Assembly: GCA_027625915.1 (NCBI GenBank)
Contig: JANTQA010000032.1
Span: 4,898,001 to 4,962,000, forward strand
Length of the DNA: 64,000 nt
Origin: Anaeramoeba flamelloides
Lineage: Eukaryota > Metamonada > Anaeramoebidae
Direction of reading: 5' to 3'
The notes under the pieces were generated by a model, which made no database searches, was not told where the DNA came from, and worked only from the letters and a program-made list of their open reading frames with translations. The position numbers and the translations under genes are program-made. Below, piece by piece: positions 1 to 14,320 of the stretch (positions are counted from its first letter, which is position 1; each line of letters begins with the position of its first letter).

Positions 1-3000
1 TATCATGATCGAAAATATTAAGAGTGAAAAGTCGATTTATTTCTTACTTTCCAACAACCACATCAATTCAATTATCACCCACCAGTTTGATTTTTCCAAT
101 GATGAAGTACTTGCATATTATATTTCTTTTTTAAAAGCTTTATCGTTGAAAGTCAACAACAAAACAATCAAATTATTCTATAATTTAAACACAAACGAAA
201 TGCCTCTCTATTCGGAATCGATCAATTTCTTTAATCATCCAGAAGGAATGATTCGAATTGCAGTTAGGACCATTACCTTGAATGTTTTTAGAGGTATTTT
301 ATTCACAATTTCTTTTTTATTCTCTCCCCATCTATTCTTTTTTTTTTTCTTTGTTTTTTTCACACCAAGCAACTTCTTTCTTTTTGATTTTTATTTATAA
401 TAAACAAACAACTTGCTTCTAACGTCCTTTGGTTAAATCCAAACCAACGAAATACACAATCCCTTATTAACCATTTAACAAATAACACAATAACCAATCC
501 AATCCAAACCAATCCACAAACGACTTATCGAATAACAACAAACATAAAATTCAACACAACAAAAGTGGATTTTAAACCATCAAGAGAACTAATATTGAAT
601 GCAAAAAAGATTCCATACTTTATCAACCTTGTTTGGTTTATAAGAACAAATTGCTTATTAATTGAAGAAGAACTCCAAGCAAAAATAATTAACCCAAAGT
701 AACAACTTTTTTATTCTTATCTGTACTTTGTTTTTTTCAACTCAAAAGACCTTTGGCTAACAAATTATTCTGTTCAATAAAACAAAGCCGTAAGGAAATT
801 GGAATTTTGGTTTCAAATAAAAGTTATCAAAACAAAGTTTTATTTGTGGTTTTGAACAATAGGTACCAATAAAATCGAATAAATGAAAAAGTTCGAAAAA
901 TCAAATTACCATTGTGAAAAAAATTTGGTTCATTAAAAAAAATTGGGTCAGTCAAAAATTTGTTTTCGTTTTTTAAATAGTAAATATTAGCAAAATGATT
1001 TTTGATCAAAGTAAAATTTTATGAACATATTTTGAAATAAATACCTTAGTTATTGATTCAACCAGTATTAATATTTAACTGAATTTGATATCACCAATTA
1101 ACGAATAGCACCACTAACAAAGATGATTTTTTATGAAATATAAAAACAAAATGCCACACTTTTTTGGAAATACCTTATATTTTTTGATATCATCAATTTT
1201 TAATTTTTTTTTATCTTATGGATATTTCCAAAAAACTATCCCACAGGATTGGATACTTCTTAAATTAATCCTAAGGAAGGAACCAGCGACAAAAAAAATC
1301 TGTTTTCCAAATCCAAAAGCAATAAAAAATTAGAATTTTACCAAAGAGTAAAGCCCATCGATTATTAACATTTTAAACTGACTGTTACATTATTTTGTTT
1401 AAATTTTATAAAAAAGTTAAAATCCAAAACCACACAAGCCAGACACTGATGTAAACATATTCTACAATCTTCCAAATTAGTTAAATAATAATTTGTTATC
1501 TCCCACTCAAAACATCTGATGTGTAGCTTTTTTAAATCTTTCATATTAATACATTCATTCAAAAAAAAAAAAAAAAAAAATCAGAGAAATCATCCATTTT
1601 ATTGTTTATGCTTTTTCTTTGACTTGGAATTCTCATAGAGTAGCTATGTTTTCTTGAGTTTTTTTTTTTTTTTTGATTTTATTTTGATAATAAAATCCTC
1701 TTCACATTTTCAGCACAAAAATAATTCTTAAAAAAGCACACTTTAAAGCCTTCATAAATTAAAAAAAAAATCATAGAATATTTGTTGAATTTATAATATA
1801 ATAGAAATATTAAAAAAAATGAAAAAAAAACAATCATATTTCAACAAGATCTGAAAATAATAACCAATAAAATCAAATTCATTTTAATTAATATTTTTTA
1901 TTCTATTCCTTTCATTTTTTTTCATTTTCTCTTTATATCTATATTTGTAATTTTTTTTTTTTATGAACCAATACATTATAATAAATAACTTTTAGATGTT
2001 TAGATGATAAACTATTTGCACAATTAGACGATTTTTATTACTTGGAAGATATTTTTAATTTACAAATATCTGAACTCAACTCTACATTATCAAACAACTT
2101 AAGAAAAAATCTTTTTGTTCCACTTTTTATAAAAAGCTTTATTGACGATCCAATTGAAAAAAATCAACCTTTAATGATTAGTGAATTTGAATATCTAAAA
2201 AAGAAAAAAACTAGTAAAAAACCAGTTTTAGATAAAAAAATAATTGTCAGTCATGAAAACAAAACGACCACTAAACATAAATTAAGTGAAGAAATCGAAA
2301 TACCAAAAAAATTAAAAAACAAAAAAAAAATTATTTCTACAGCTTTAGATAATAATCAACAAAACAAACTTTCACAAATAAAACCCAAAAACAAGCCAGA
2401 ATATGATTCAACTTTAAATAAAGAATTTGATTGGAATGACAGTAATTACTTTGATTTCACTGATAATGGCATTACTGAACCTGAAAAAAAAAAAATTTCT
2501 GTAAAAAGACCGGTATATATATATTTTTTTTTTCGTTTTTCATTCTTTTATTTCTTTTTATTGATTTTTTATTTTTTTTTATATATAATAGTTTTTTTGT
2601 AATTAACAATTAAACTTAATGAAAATACTCTTCAATATAACCCAACCTAATGTATAAATAAACTCAATACCAAAAATGTTTACACACTCAAAAACAAAAA
2701 TATGAAAAAAAAATCTCAATTTTTTATATTTTCGGATTTATTGTTAAGAACAAAGAGTTGGAAACACCTAGTCTGGTAAAGAGAAAATTTTGAAATGACT
2801 AAATTTGTGACTCCTAATTCAAAGAGTGTCTAAATAATTTTCTATATTTTTCAAAACTTAATATTAGTGGATTTGACGATATCTTTTTCAATTCAGGATA
2901 AAGTTTCTAAAAAATCTCGATATTCTATAAAATCAAATCGCGATAATTGTTTAAAAATCGTGATAATCAATAAAATCGCAATAATATAACAAATCGCGAT

Positions 3001-6000
3001 ATTCAATAATATCGTGGAAATTGTATAAAATTCGTTGATAAATGTCAAAATATCGTGATAAAAAATTAAATCGCGATATAACAGTTAATGGGTTTTGGGA
3101 TAATTCAACAATATTTTTACAAAGGAATTTTTTTTGATCAAAAAACTGATTATGTGAAAAAAAGTAATCTTTGAAAAAATAAATGAATTCAATCAAGGAT
3201 CAGATCCAAGAGTTTTATTGTATTTTAATTTGGTTTGGTTGGCAAATCCATCGATCCTTTTTGATCAACAAACGTAAGAAAAAAAGATAAAGAAATATTT
3301 TCTCAGTCAATTATTATATTATAAATTGCTACCGAATAAAAATACTTATAAAACAGTCAACCCCTCATGACATTCTTTAAAAGAATGCAGTTCTTGGGTG
3401 AAAAATATTTTCTTTATTCTATTCAAGTTGAAAGGTGTTAGTTAACTTTTCAAAAGCTTTCTCAATAACCGAGTCACATTATCATAAATTATTAAGATTG
3501 TTTGGAAAGCTTATTTTCTTCTGATTCTTCTTCTTTGAGGATCTTTGTATTGTACAGAAAACTTAACTAGAGAGTAGAAGGTTTTTTTTTGAATCGATCC
3601 TCAATAAGAAGGAAAATTCTTTTTTCTTCTTTTTGATTATTTAAATTTGTGAAGGTAATAATCCATTTTAAAAAAGCACTCCTATTTTATATACAAGTGC
3701 CTTGTTGAAATGGGTATTATTAGTTTGATCATAAAATTTGTATTAGATTTTACTTTGGTTAAATGAAAAAATAGATGATAAGAAAACAATTTATTTTTCA
3801 TAATACAAACAGTCTCATTCCCTTTATAAAAGTTTTCTGTCTTTCAAAACTTTCAAGCACTTGAAGACAATTCACAACCCTTACAAACCCTTTTTAACAT
3901 TTTTAAAGGATGGAAGCGTTCTAAAAGTCAAGAGATTTTATAAAGTGATCTCAAAAAAATAATTTTTTATTTTTTTGCGATAATGTGGAATATCGAGATT
4001 TTATGATTTTTTGTGAGAAAGTAGGACTAATCGCCATTTTTTTTATATTATCGTGAATTAATTGTTAATATCATGAAAATATGTTATCATCAAAACCTCT
4101 ATTATATAATTGAAAAAATGAAAACAAAAAACAAAAAACAATTTCAACAAATATTTTTGCAAAAATTAAAATTAAGCTATTTACAAAAAACTGGGATAAA
4201 TTTATTTTAAAATATCTTGATTCAACCCAATTTTCATATAACTATTTAAATATACAAAATCATTAACTAGAATTTATTGGTTCTTGATAATAATTCAATT
4301 TGTTTGTTAGTATTGTTATTACAGAAATAAAATATATTAAAATTTCTGATCTTGATTTTATCTGATATTTTTTAGGGGTGAAAATTACTATTTATTATTT
4401 TCTTTTTGATCCAAAAAATCATTTTCCTATCTTTAATTCCTGTAAAATTTCCAATCAAATGAAAAAACATATAACTCTATTTTTATTATTTGAAAAATCA
4501 TTTGTACCTTTGTCATATTTCCAGTTTTTTATTCAAATTGGCGATTCATTGTTTTGTCCAAAAAAAGTGTTTTTATTTTTTTTTTGATTTTTGGGAAATA
4601 TTTCAATGAACATATTTTTAAATAAATACCATAGTCATTGATTCAATCAGTATTAATATTAAACTTAATTTGGTATTGTAAATTAACGAATAGCACCACT
4701 AACAAAGATGATTTTTGATGAAATTTAAAAAAACATGCCCCACTTTTTTTATAAATACCTTATATACAAATTTCAGTAAAACTGTAATTTTGTTAAATTT
4801 TAAACTTGTTTAAGCGATGTTAAAAATTTTGAATTTTATTGTTACTGTTAAGGGTTAAATAAAAGAATCATTTAATCTTGTCAAAATAGAATTTTGAAGT
4901 GGCTAAAATTGTAACTTCCAATTCAAAGAGCGTTTAAAAAAGTCCCAGTTAATAGAAGTATTTGAAACTTAATTTAGTTTCTAAAAATAAATAAGTATTT
5001 TAGAGATCCTTTTTTAGAGCTTTTTTGGTCGCACTTTTTAAAAAGACTATAAAAAAAAAATTAAGAAATGAAAATTTTGAATTTTATATTATTAAAATAT
5101 TTTTGTCTCATCTAATAAAAATTTGATTAGACATTTGATATCAATTAACAATCAAAAACAAATAATAGTTAAATTATAAATATTCCAATCAAAATAAATA
5201 AATAATCAATTATATTTGTGTTTTTCTTTATTGTGGATTTCACAATTAAATGAAAACTTTTTATGTAAATTTAAAAAGTAATTGTTAATTCTTTTTTTTT
5301 TCTATAACATAAAACAATTTTAAAAAAAAAAAAAAAAATAGAACTATTGTTCCCAAATATTATCTTTGTGTTTATTGTCACAAATATTCCATGTGATTAA
5401 TTGTTCAGAAATAATTGTACCATTATTAACAATATTATTAAACCCAGAAAGCGATTTGGAAAAGGTTTTAGAACAAAATGATATGGAAACAGAGGAAACA
5501 AATAAAAGAACAAAAGTAAATAAAATTATTAATAAAAAGGATCCATTATTTCAAATTACACTTTCAGGAAACGATATTTTTGATGAACAAAAAAACGATA
5601 AAGATTTGAAAACTTCTATATTAATCATTGATTTTTCTCATGAATTGATAAACAATATATTATCAAATGTAATTGACAAGGGGGGGAAGAATATTAATAA
5701 GAATAAGAAAAATAATAAGAATAAGAATAATAAAGATAAGGTCAATAGTAAGAAGAAGAACAATAGTAATAGCAATAAAAATAACAATAAAAAACCAAAG
5801 AAGAATAAAAAATATGAAAGATTAATTTTCAAGAATGAAAACGTTGAAAATAAATCTGAAATGGATTTATTTATTCAAGAAATTGAAAGTGTAAATGAAA
5901 AGGAAAAAGAAAAGGAAACGGAAAATGAAAATGAAAATGAAGAAGAAAACATTAATATTATTCGTTCAAAAATTATTTCTTTTTTTGATGATCCAAATGA

Positions 6001-9000
6001 AAGGATTGTATTTTTTACTTTATGCTTTTTTTATTCAATCTGTAAACAAAAAAGTAAGTTTATAAATTTTATTTTATTATTATTCCGTATATTTTATTTG
6101 TTTAATCACAAGATTACAAATCAACTTAATAAAAATTGTCACAACAAATAAATATCTTGTTTTTATTTATTTATTTTTTAATCAATTATTTATTATTAAA
6201 AGAAAATAGTAAACCATTACTTGAATGCATTGATGTTTTTCCAGCAAAATACAGAGGGTCTCAAAAATTACTTGAAGAATTAAGTGTTTTTGATGAAGAA
6301 TTTGAAATTAAAACAAAATTAATAAATCCACCCAAACATCAATTTTCATTGTTCACTTTTAATTCTCCAAAAAAAAAATGCAGAAAAAATAATAATCAAG
6401 AAAATAACAACAATGAAGCAAATCCAGAATATTCTTTTTGGATCGTTGAAAAAATTTTAAACATCTTTTTAAAAAAACAATATTATTGCTTTGTCACGTT
6501 GCAAGTTTGTATCAAATTATTATTAGAATTAGTTTATGATTACCATAAATCCCCTCCATACCTCACAAAAAAACATTCTAAATTACTTGATCAAGCTTAT
6601 TTATTATCAATAAAAAAAGTTCAACATTATATCGAAAAAAATCCAATTGGTAATTTATTTATGGATTTGTTTCAAGATGAATACGAAAAATCTTTACGAT
6701 ATTTTATTAATTTTGAAAAAATCATTAGTGATCCAGATTTATTAATTGATATTCCAAAATCTCCATTTTCTGGTGTTGGTAAGTTTTTTTTTTTTTTTTT
6801 TTTTATTTTTTTTTTTGTATTTTATATTTTTTTCATTTCTTTAATTAGATCAGTAAAAAATGCTTTTGCTTAATACTTTTTTTTTCATATAATTTGTGTA
6901 AAAAAGTTTTCAATATTCTAACTCATTATTTCTAATCATTATAATTTTTTTAGTACAAAAATTTGAAAATTAAATATTTTACTATTTTTTAAAGATTGAT
7001 ATTAATAAAAAAAAAAAAAAAAAAACACTAGTATAACAATTAAAAAGAATCCATAAACTAACTCTAAGGTAATTTTATTAAGCTACCATGGTTTTAATTT
7101 TATTGAGAATCTATTTAAAACCTGTTAATTTTAAAATCTTGGAAATTATAATTTCAATAGCAAGGTTTTGGATTTCATCAAAATAATAAATTTTTTTAAT
7201 AGATTCTACCCTTTTGATTTATAGTCTCAAACTCAAGATAATAAATCTAAGTTTAAATTTCAAAAAGTATTTGTTGAGTAAAAAAGTAAAAAGGTGAGAA
7301 AACTTAAACTTAGAATTTGTATGTCTTCAAACATAAAAAGGCAAATAAAAATATAGAATACTTTTTTGATCTCTTCTCAAATTGTAATACTTATTGTTTA
7401 AAACAAAAGGAAAATTGTATTGAAAATTTAATTTTGATTTTCAGAATATTCAATCAAAATTTTTGAAATTTGGTTCTATTTATTCAAGCTTAATCATTGA
7501 AAGTACCATATTTACCAAATTTTGAGAAAAAAATTAAAATTTAATTTCAAGCTTGTTATTTCAATAAAAATTCAACAAAAAGTTCTAAAATAAATTACAA
7601 AGTAAAGAAAATTTGTCAAAATAAAAAAAAAGAGAAGAAGATAAATTATAAATAAATTTAAATAAAACATAATTTTATTGATTTATTTAGAGAAAGGAGT
7701 ACTTAAAGAAAAATTATCAAAATACAAAAAAAAAGAAAAATAATTAAAATATAATAATAATAAAACAATAATAATATCATTTCCATCGACAAGTTAAAAA
7801 TGATACAAGTACTAAATTCAGGATTTGAAAAAAATGAGTAAAATCCGTGATTTTACTAAATTCTGAAAAATCTAGGAACTCAAAGATACGTACCCAGAAT
7901 TTACAGTAGGCGTAAAAACTTGATAAAAAGATTATCAATAATAAATAAAAATTCCACAATCTTTGATTAATAATTGGTATTCCACTTTAGTTAGGTTTTT
8001 TTTTTTTAAAAAAAAAAAAAAGAATCGAGTCAAATCAAAAATTCTACTCTATTATATTAAATGAAAAAAAAAAAAAAAAAACATAGACACTGCCTCTCAG
8101 AGTGGGGCTACTATTTACCTGTATTTATATATTTTTTACTATTTTAAATATATTTTGTTTTCACTGAATTTATATATTTTTTCTTTATTAACTTAAGTAT
8201 TCTAACCATAAGAGATTTGATGAAAAATTCCCGACAAGCGCAGTAAATTTCATAATTTTGATTAGTCATGTTAAATAGTTTCTGAGTATTTTTTCGAGGA
8301 TAACTTTTTCGATAAATTTTCTGTCTAAAATTTTTGACAATTTTTTTTATTTTATTCGAATAATTTTATATTGTTAAAAATACCATATAGAAATGATTTA
8401 TGTTTTCGTTATATTCAGAGCAGAAATCAGCCTTTTTACATTCCCCCCTTTTTTTTTTTTTGGATATCTGTCTTATTCAAATTTATTTTTTATAACATAC
8501 GAATATCTATTTAATTCATTTGTAAAAGTTCAAAATTTTAGAAATGAAGTACTGGATTTAAATTTTAGATAATTTTTTATTTTCTCTTCAAATTTTCCAT
8601 TTTTACTAATTTTGGAATATTCTTTTTGGAATGTCGTAGAGCGTAGTCAAATGCTGTCAAGTGCCTAGCTTTTCCAGAATTCAAAATAATAGAGTAAAAT
8701 ATTGGATTTTACTCAATTCTTTTAAATTCTGGAAAAGATAACGTCGGTTTTTTTTTTTATTCTTGTTTTTGTTTTCAAAACTTATTGATTTTCTAATCAA
8801 AACAAAAAATATAAAAAAAACCTAACGGTGCTTTTCTCATCGTTTTCTGTTTTATTAGTTAGGTGTTCTAGGTTTTTTTTACTTTTTGAAATGAAACAAA
8901 AATTTTAAAAAAACTAATGATGGTTTTTTCGAAATTCAGAAGAATTGAGGAAAATGTTTGATTTTTACTCTATTCTTTTAAATTCTAGAAAACCTAAAGG

Positions 9001-10463
9001 CATTCCCAACTTAAATTTTTTTAAAAAATGTTCAAATTTTGTTTTTTTATCTTGATTTTTAATTTATTAATATCATTTGTTTCTTAAATATTTCTTTCTT
9101 TATTGGGGTTAAAGTCAAATTTAGTAAATTTGTTTAATTTTTAAATTCTTTTTTATTGGGTTTTTAATAAATATCCATTTTCTACGGTTGGCAATGGTTT
9201 TAATTTGCAATAAGTTGATTTCATTTCTACATACTAAAACTACAGTCAAATTTTGGATTTTAAACATTTTAATAATATGAAGATTAATTAGAATGTCATT
9301 TTCGTTCATATTCTTTTTCAGTGAAGCTAAATAATTATCAGTCATACAAGAGTTGATTTAAACAAACTGTTTTATAGGGAATAATTTTGAAATAATTTGA
9401 TGATTTATTTGACTTAAAGATATATTGATATTTCCAAAGAGTGCAAAGATATTTCAAATAAAGCATGATTTCAATATTTCGGTAGAAATAAGATTAAAGT
9501 TAAATTTCAAAGATCCATAAAATTTTTTTCAAATTATAAATTTTTTCTTTTCATAAAATATTAAACAAATGAAAGTTTAGCTGATTTTATTGTTTGGATG
9601 CGGGTAATTAAAAGTTAAATTATTCCTTATTAAAAAAACAAAAACTCTTCTCTCTTTGCTAATAATCGACAAAGACTTGCAAAAATTTGATTTTTTTTTT
9701 TTGGATTTCTATTTTTTTTTTTTTAACACATTTCTTAAGTTACTAATACTCTTTTTTTAATATTCAAATTTTCCTTTTCCTATTTGTTATTTATTTATTT
9801 TAATTTTGATTTTTTTTTGTTTTGTTTAAAAAAATAGATTTATCAAAAAGAAGGGCTTCTGGGGATGTTGAGCAAACTTTAAAAAATTTTCAAGTATTTT
9901 TTATGCTGCGTAGGCTAAGGAATAATCTTTTGGGTAAAAAAGAAACCAATTTGCCCTTAAAAGAGCCCGAAAATAAAGCCACGTTTAAAATTTCACAAAA
10001 AATAGAATCTACACAGAAAAATATCATTCCATGCTACGTAAACCAAACCCAAAGGTTGCAAAAAGTTAGCCAGAAATATTTAATGGTTGAAAATTCACAT
10101 TTTTTGCTTTTAAAACCAAACCAATTGGATCACGGGAAAACTGCAGTCATTAAATATAAATGGGATGTTCGAAATATTGAATTTACTCAAGTCGGAAACA
10201 AAATAATCAAATTCCGTATATTAAAAGGTGGGAAGCGTTTAATTAAAAACAATTCAAAATTGGAAACCAAAAGGTTAGTCCAATCTGAGTTTCTTCTTTA
10301 CTTTGGGAAAAAAATACATTACAATGCCACAAAAAGAGAAATAAATGAAGAATTGAATTTAATCCATTCGAAAAAACTTGCATTATTAAAAAATCTGCTT
10401 GTGTCAGAAATGAAAAAATTAACTTTAAAATTTTCTTCTTCAAAAAAAATTGATTTTAATTAA
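1..10463 (+). CDS. CLEC16A: CLEC16A/Ema family endosomal protein, 5' partial, six exons
   Basis: Exons by frame and GT-AG phase: 1-293, 566-698, 1996-2512, 5342-6053, 6203-6778, 9838-10463 (stop TAA); 951 residues visible. The gene runs off the left edge: the ATG at 5 is internal, because IENIKSEKSIYFLLSNN aligns with the middle of the FPL domain. Seen and matched to my memory of the animal protein: YYISFLKALSLK, FNHPEGMIRIAVRTITLNV, IPYFINLVWFI (exon 2), LCLLSQIF (exon 4), GDVEQTLKNFQVFFMLRRL and LVQSEFLLYF (exon 6). Exon 4 carries K/N- and E/N-rich inserts, as the family often does between conserved blocks. The family acts at endosomes and lysosomes and in autophagy/mitophagy, with an E3-ligase scaffold role in animals; that role here is inference. 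The 271-bp intron 1 has a poor pyrimidine tract at its acceptor. Intron 2 (1297 bp), 3 (2829 bp) and 5 (3059 bp) hold repeats. Confidence 0.9.
1021..1180 (+). repeat. Dispersed repeat R1, copy 1 (CLEC16A intron 2)
   Basis: About 160 bp that recurs in the same orientation at 4606-4764. The best conserved core is TTAACGAATAGCACCACTAA followed by CAAAGATGATTTTT. The rest differs by scattered substitutions and small gaps. No clear terminal repeat was found, so its class is unknown. Confidence 0.8.
2905..3095. repeat. Degenerate repeat of an ATCGCGATAAT-like motif
   Basis: Within CLEC16A intron 3, variants of ATCGCGATA (TCGCGATAAT, ATCGTGATAA, ATCGCAATAA, ATCGCGATAT) recur about eight times at roughly 15-30 bp spacing. 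A weaker set (TGCGATAATG, TATCGAGATT, AATCGCCATT, TTATCGTGAA) lies at 3975-4090. CG dinucleotides are otherwise scarce here, so the cluster stands out. It is probably a decayed satellite-like array. Confidence 0.6.
4606..4764 (+). repeat. Dispersed repeat R1, copy 2 (CLEC16A intron 3)
   Basis: Direct partner of 1021-1180, about 3.6 kb away and in a different intron of the same gene. It shares the AACGAATAGCACCACTAACA core and a following near-match, ATGCCCCACTTTTTTT against ATGCCACACTTTTTT. Confidence 0.8.
8634..9006. repeat. CCTAACGG/CACTCTA hairpin repeat family, cluster 1
   Basis: Inside CLEC16A intron 5. It opens with GTAGAGCGTAGTCAAATG and GTCAAGTGCCTAGCTTTTCC. An inverted pair follows (CCAGAATTCAAAATAATAGA against CAATTCTTTTAAATTCTGG), then AAACCTAACGGTG, a GTTCTAGGTTTTTT block and a second half-hairpin ending CTAGAAAACCTAAAGGC. 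The same modules recur at six other places in the window. Confidence 0.75.
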
Positions 10464-12450
10464 TATTTATTCTATTTTTTTAAAAATGGAAAATTAATTT
10501 TGTTTGTATTTTCAAATTGTTTTTTTATAATTTAGAAATAACATAAATATTTATTTTTTACAACAACGCAATGAATTTAATGATTGTAAATTTTTGTGTT
10601 GACGAATTTTATAAATAAAAATATATTAGCTATTTATCAACAAAATAAATTTATTAAATTTTCAATACAAAAAAAAATTGGAAAAAAATCAATATTTTTT
10701 TTTATTTTGAAGCGAGAGAATTAATTTCCTTATCTGTCATATTTTCTAAAATTTATTAAATTATAAAATATTAATTTGTTATCATATTTATTCCTAATTA
10801 TTTATATTCTTGGATATATGTGGAAATATGTGATATTGAAATAAGCTGGTTATTATAATAGAAAATAAATAAAAAATAATGTTTACTTTAAATTATTATT
10901 TAAAATTTTTGTGTTCTTTTTATAGATTTAGAATAAGATGCTATTCTTAATTTTGTTTTTTACTTTTTTCTTTTTTTTTTATTTTTTTATTTTATTAATT
11001 GAATTCCAAAATTTCAAAGTTTTAAAATATAAAAAACTGTGTTGTCAGGAATCGGTAATAAAAATTCTTTTTCAGTCAAGGCGGGACAGTTTTTATTGCA
11101 TAAATAAATCAAATTCTATAAAGTTTTATCACATACTTTTCTCAAAATAAATTTTCTATTTTTGGATAAATATCATTTTTTCTCATTTATAATAAAAAAA
11201 ATTCTTTGTTTTTTTTTTTTCGTTTTTTTTTTAATAAAGTTATTTTTTTTTTTTTGCTATTTGTTTCTTTTCTTTTTCTTTTTCTTTTTTTGTTTTTTTT
11301 TTTGTACACTTTAATTCCAAAAAAAAAAAATGATTGATAATACAAAATAACTTTAAGAAATTTAAGCCTTGGTAATTTCTTTTAAAACTAATAAACTTTT
11401 TGAAAAATCTTCATTGTCAACCTTTTTTCTTTTTCCAAAGAATTTTAAAAAAAAAATGGTACAAAACTTTCCTATAAAAATGACCAAAAAAATTTTCTAA
11501 CAATTTTATTTTTTTTTTGATTTTATAGTTTTATAAGGTAATTCTTTTTGAAATCTCAATTTTAATCTCAATATTATACATTTAGTTATTTCTAAACAAT
11601 CTTGTGTCGGCTGATTCTAAAAAATGAAAATAACTTGTTTCCTAAAAGTACCTGTGAAAGGGTTGGCTTCTTTTTTATATAAAAATTGTGTAAATTATTT
11701 TTATTTGAGAAATTATTCATTCAATTCAATCCATTTATTTTTAATAAAAGGAAGGCAAAAGATAAAAAATTGAAAAAAAAAAAAAAAATGGAAAATAATT
11801 TTTTTTTAATTAAAAATATCATAAATTATGATTGAGAAGTTCGAAATCGGAAAATTTTATTTTGGATTCAAATTTTGTTTCATCAAATGTTAATACATTG
11901 ACCCCAAACATTCAAAGAAATCTCTCAAGAATCAATTGGTATTGAAATTACTCTTCTCATTAAGTCAATAATTAAACTGATTTCATTAAAAAGAAAGAAA
12001 AAAATTGTTATTTTATTTGAATTTCCATATTTAATAGTAGACCGCTTGAAGAATATTTTATTTTTTTATATATAATTTTTCATCATAAAATAGAATTACA
12101 TACAGTTAATGAAGCATTATTTGGATGAAATTATGAACAATTTTTATAATTGGAAATGAATAAAATTTTATTTTGTTTTTAAAAATCTAAGAAGAATTAT
12201 CAACAAATAGCCCTAAAATTAATAAGTTTTAGGTATATTTGAAATTTATTTTTTATTTTTCAAATTATTTTATTATCTTTAAAAATATTTTTTTATTAAT
12301 CTTGAGTGAATAAGATATGATATATTGTGACAGAATCTCGAAATAATTGGTTTAGTAAAAAGGGGTATGTTCAGAAATTAGTTTTTTTAAACTAAATAAA
12401 AATAATACCAAAAAAATAATTGTGTAAAAAATTTTTTTTACCAAAGTTAC

Positions 12451-12453
<3 letters not shown>

Positions 12454-12488
<35 letters not shown>
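12454..12488. repeat. AT dinucleotide microsatellite
   Basis: An uninterrupted (AT)n run of about 17 units in the intergenic region upstream of eIF6. Confidence 0.95.
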
Positions 12489-12490
<2 letters not shown>

Positions 12491-13254
12491 ACTTAGTTAT
12501 TTAAGGGTGGCATTCTATCTACTATACCAAAACAAATATTTTTTCGTTTTTTTTTTTTTTTGATCTTTATAAAATATTTGTTTAAATTTTTTATTATTAA
12601 TTTCTTTAAAATAGATTTAATATAAAATAAGTGAAATTAATTAAATATTTTCTATTTGGTATGGCAAGAAAAGATTGAAATTCCAATTATAGATACTAAA
12701 AAAACTATTTATCTTAACCAGAACAAAAATTTGAATTTTATTCTTTTTTAAGGGGGGTCACAAACGAATTCAAAATATCTTATATAAAAGACAAAATTTT
12801 ATTGTTTTTATAAGTAATTATGATTAGGTATCAAAGAATTAAACTATTTTTATTATTCTAGTTTTCAAAACTGTGATTATAAACCCTTAAAAAAATATAT
12901 AACAAGTTATTTATCCAATTTATTGTTTTTATTGAAATCAGTACTTTGTAAAAATATTTATTACTTTTATCAAATTGGGGAATTGGTTGGTTTCGAAGAC
13001 ATTGTTTGTTAAAAAATTAAACGAAAAAACTTTTCTTTCAACTTTTCAAAACACTATTTACCAGAATCCAGACAAAAATCAAATTGGATAATTCTATCAT
13101 TAAAAAATCAAACTCTTAATTCAGGTTTTGTTATTATTGAATTTTGAAAAAAAAAAAAAAGAAAATAAACTTTTTTTCAGTCAAAGGAGCCCAAAATTTT
13201 TTTCAGTTATCAAATTTTATTTATAAAGAAATGTGAAGATTAAATAAGAAATAA

Positions 13255-13505
13255 TTAGAATAACAACAATCAAAGAATAGTTGATATACTCTCTGGAATA
13301 AAACTAGTAAAAAACAACAAATTTTCAAAAAAATTGAAACCCCAAAATTTTAGGTCTCCTATTGAGAAAAACATAAATATCCATTTTGATTTTCTATCGA
13401 AGAACCAAATAAAATTTCAAATAGAAATAAAAATTATTTCTCTACAATCATTTTTACTTTATCAATTACATTAGAATAATATATTTTTACCAAGTGACAT
13501 TAAGT
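13255..13505 (+). repeat. Dispersed repeat R4, copy 1
   Basis: Aligns over about 250 bp with 34518-34765 in the same orientation. Shared landmarks are the end block (CATTTTTACTTTATCAATTA / ACATTAGAATAATATATTTTTACCAA) and an internal block around AAATAAAATTTCAAAT. Divergence is high, so it is old. Confidence 0.6.
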
Positions 13506-14084
13506 CTTTCTTTAAAAAAAATGCAAATAAAATTTAAAAAAAAAAAGTAAAAATATTATGAAAGCATAAAAATCCAACAGTTTGAATCCCATTTACTGTT
13601 TATTTATAATTATACCTCATTGGTTTTTTAACTTGGAATTTTTATCTCACTTTTTTTAACTCAAAATTCGGAAAAAAATTATTTTTTTTTTATGGACTTA
13701 AATGATTATTGAATCAAAGGAACTGTGAATTGATATTTCGTGTTAGAAAATTGTGAAACTTTGAAATCAATTCACAATTTTAGTACAAAAGTTACATTTT
13801 TCAAAAAACCCGAAAAAAAAAATCAAAAAAAAAAAATGTGAAATTAGAAAAAAATGTTTTCACTTTGGGGAATTACCTAAATAAATTTTTTCTTCAAATT
13901 CGATTCAAAGTCTTTAGGCACCCTTAATTCACTCTCCATAACTGATCCCCTTTTACTGTAAATTATTTTTTAATAAAAAAAAAAATGATTTTTTATAGAA
14001 ATTCAAAATTTATATTAATTCTTCAATACAATATTTTAATAACCTAAATCAACACTAAGATTTGGAATTTGTATTATATACTAT

Positions 14085-14320
14085 TTGTTACAAAATAAAT
14101 GGAACAAAATTTTCATTTATACTTTCAAAAAGCTGGTTATAAAAGTCTTGTAACATTTCAATTTTTTAATTCTGTTTACAAGTTTAAATAGTTATTTCAC
14201 CTTTTACGAATTGGAGACTTGTAGGTAATTTATTTTTATTCTTGGGATGTAATTGTTTGGAAAGTTGAATGAAAATTATGATCTTTTTATTTTACAATTA
14301 ACCGTATTTTAAAAATAGTT
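14085..14320 (+). repeat. Dispersed repeat R5, copy 1
   Basis: Aligns with 47800-48030 in the same orientation. Shared landmarks in order: AAATAAATGGAACAAAATTT, ACAAGTTTA, TTATTCTTGGGATGTAATTG, GGAAAGTTGAATGAAAATT. Class unknown. Confidence 0.65.

Noticed and set aside
9121-9345. 74-codon minus-strand frame in CLEC16A intron 5
   Set aside because: No recognisable motif, no start context, adjacent to hairpin-family repeat; likely chance.
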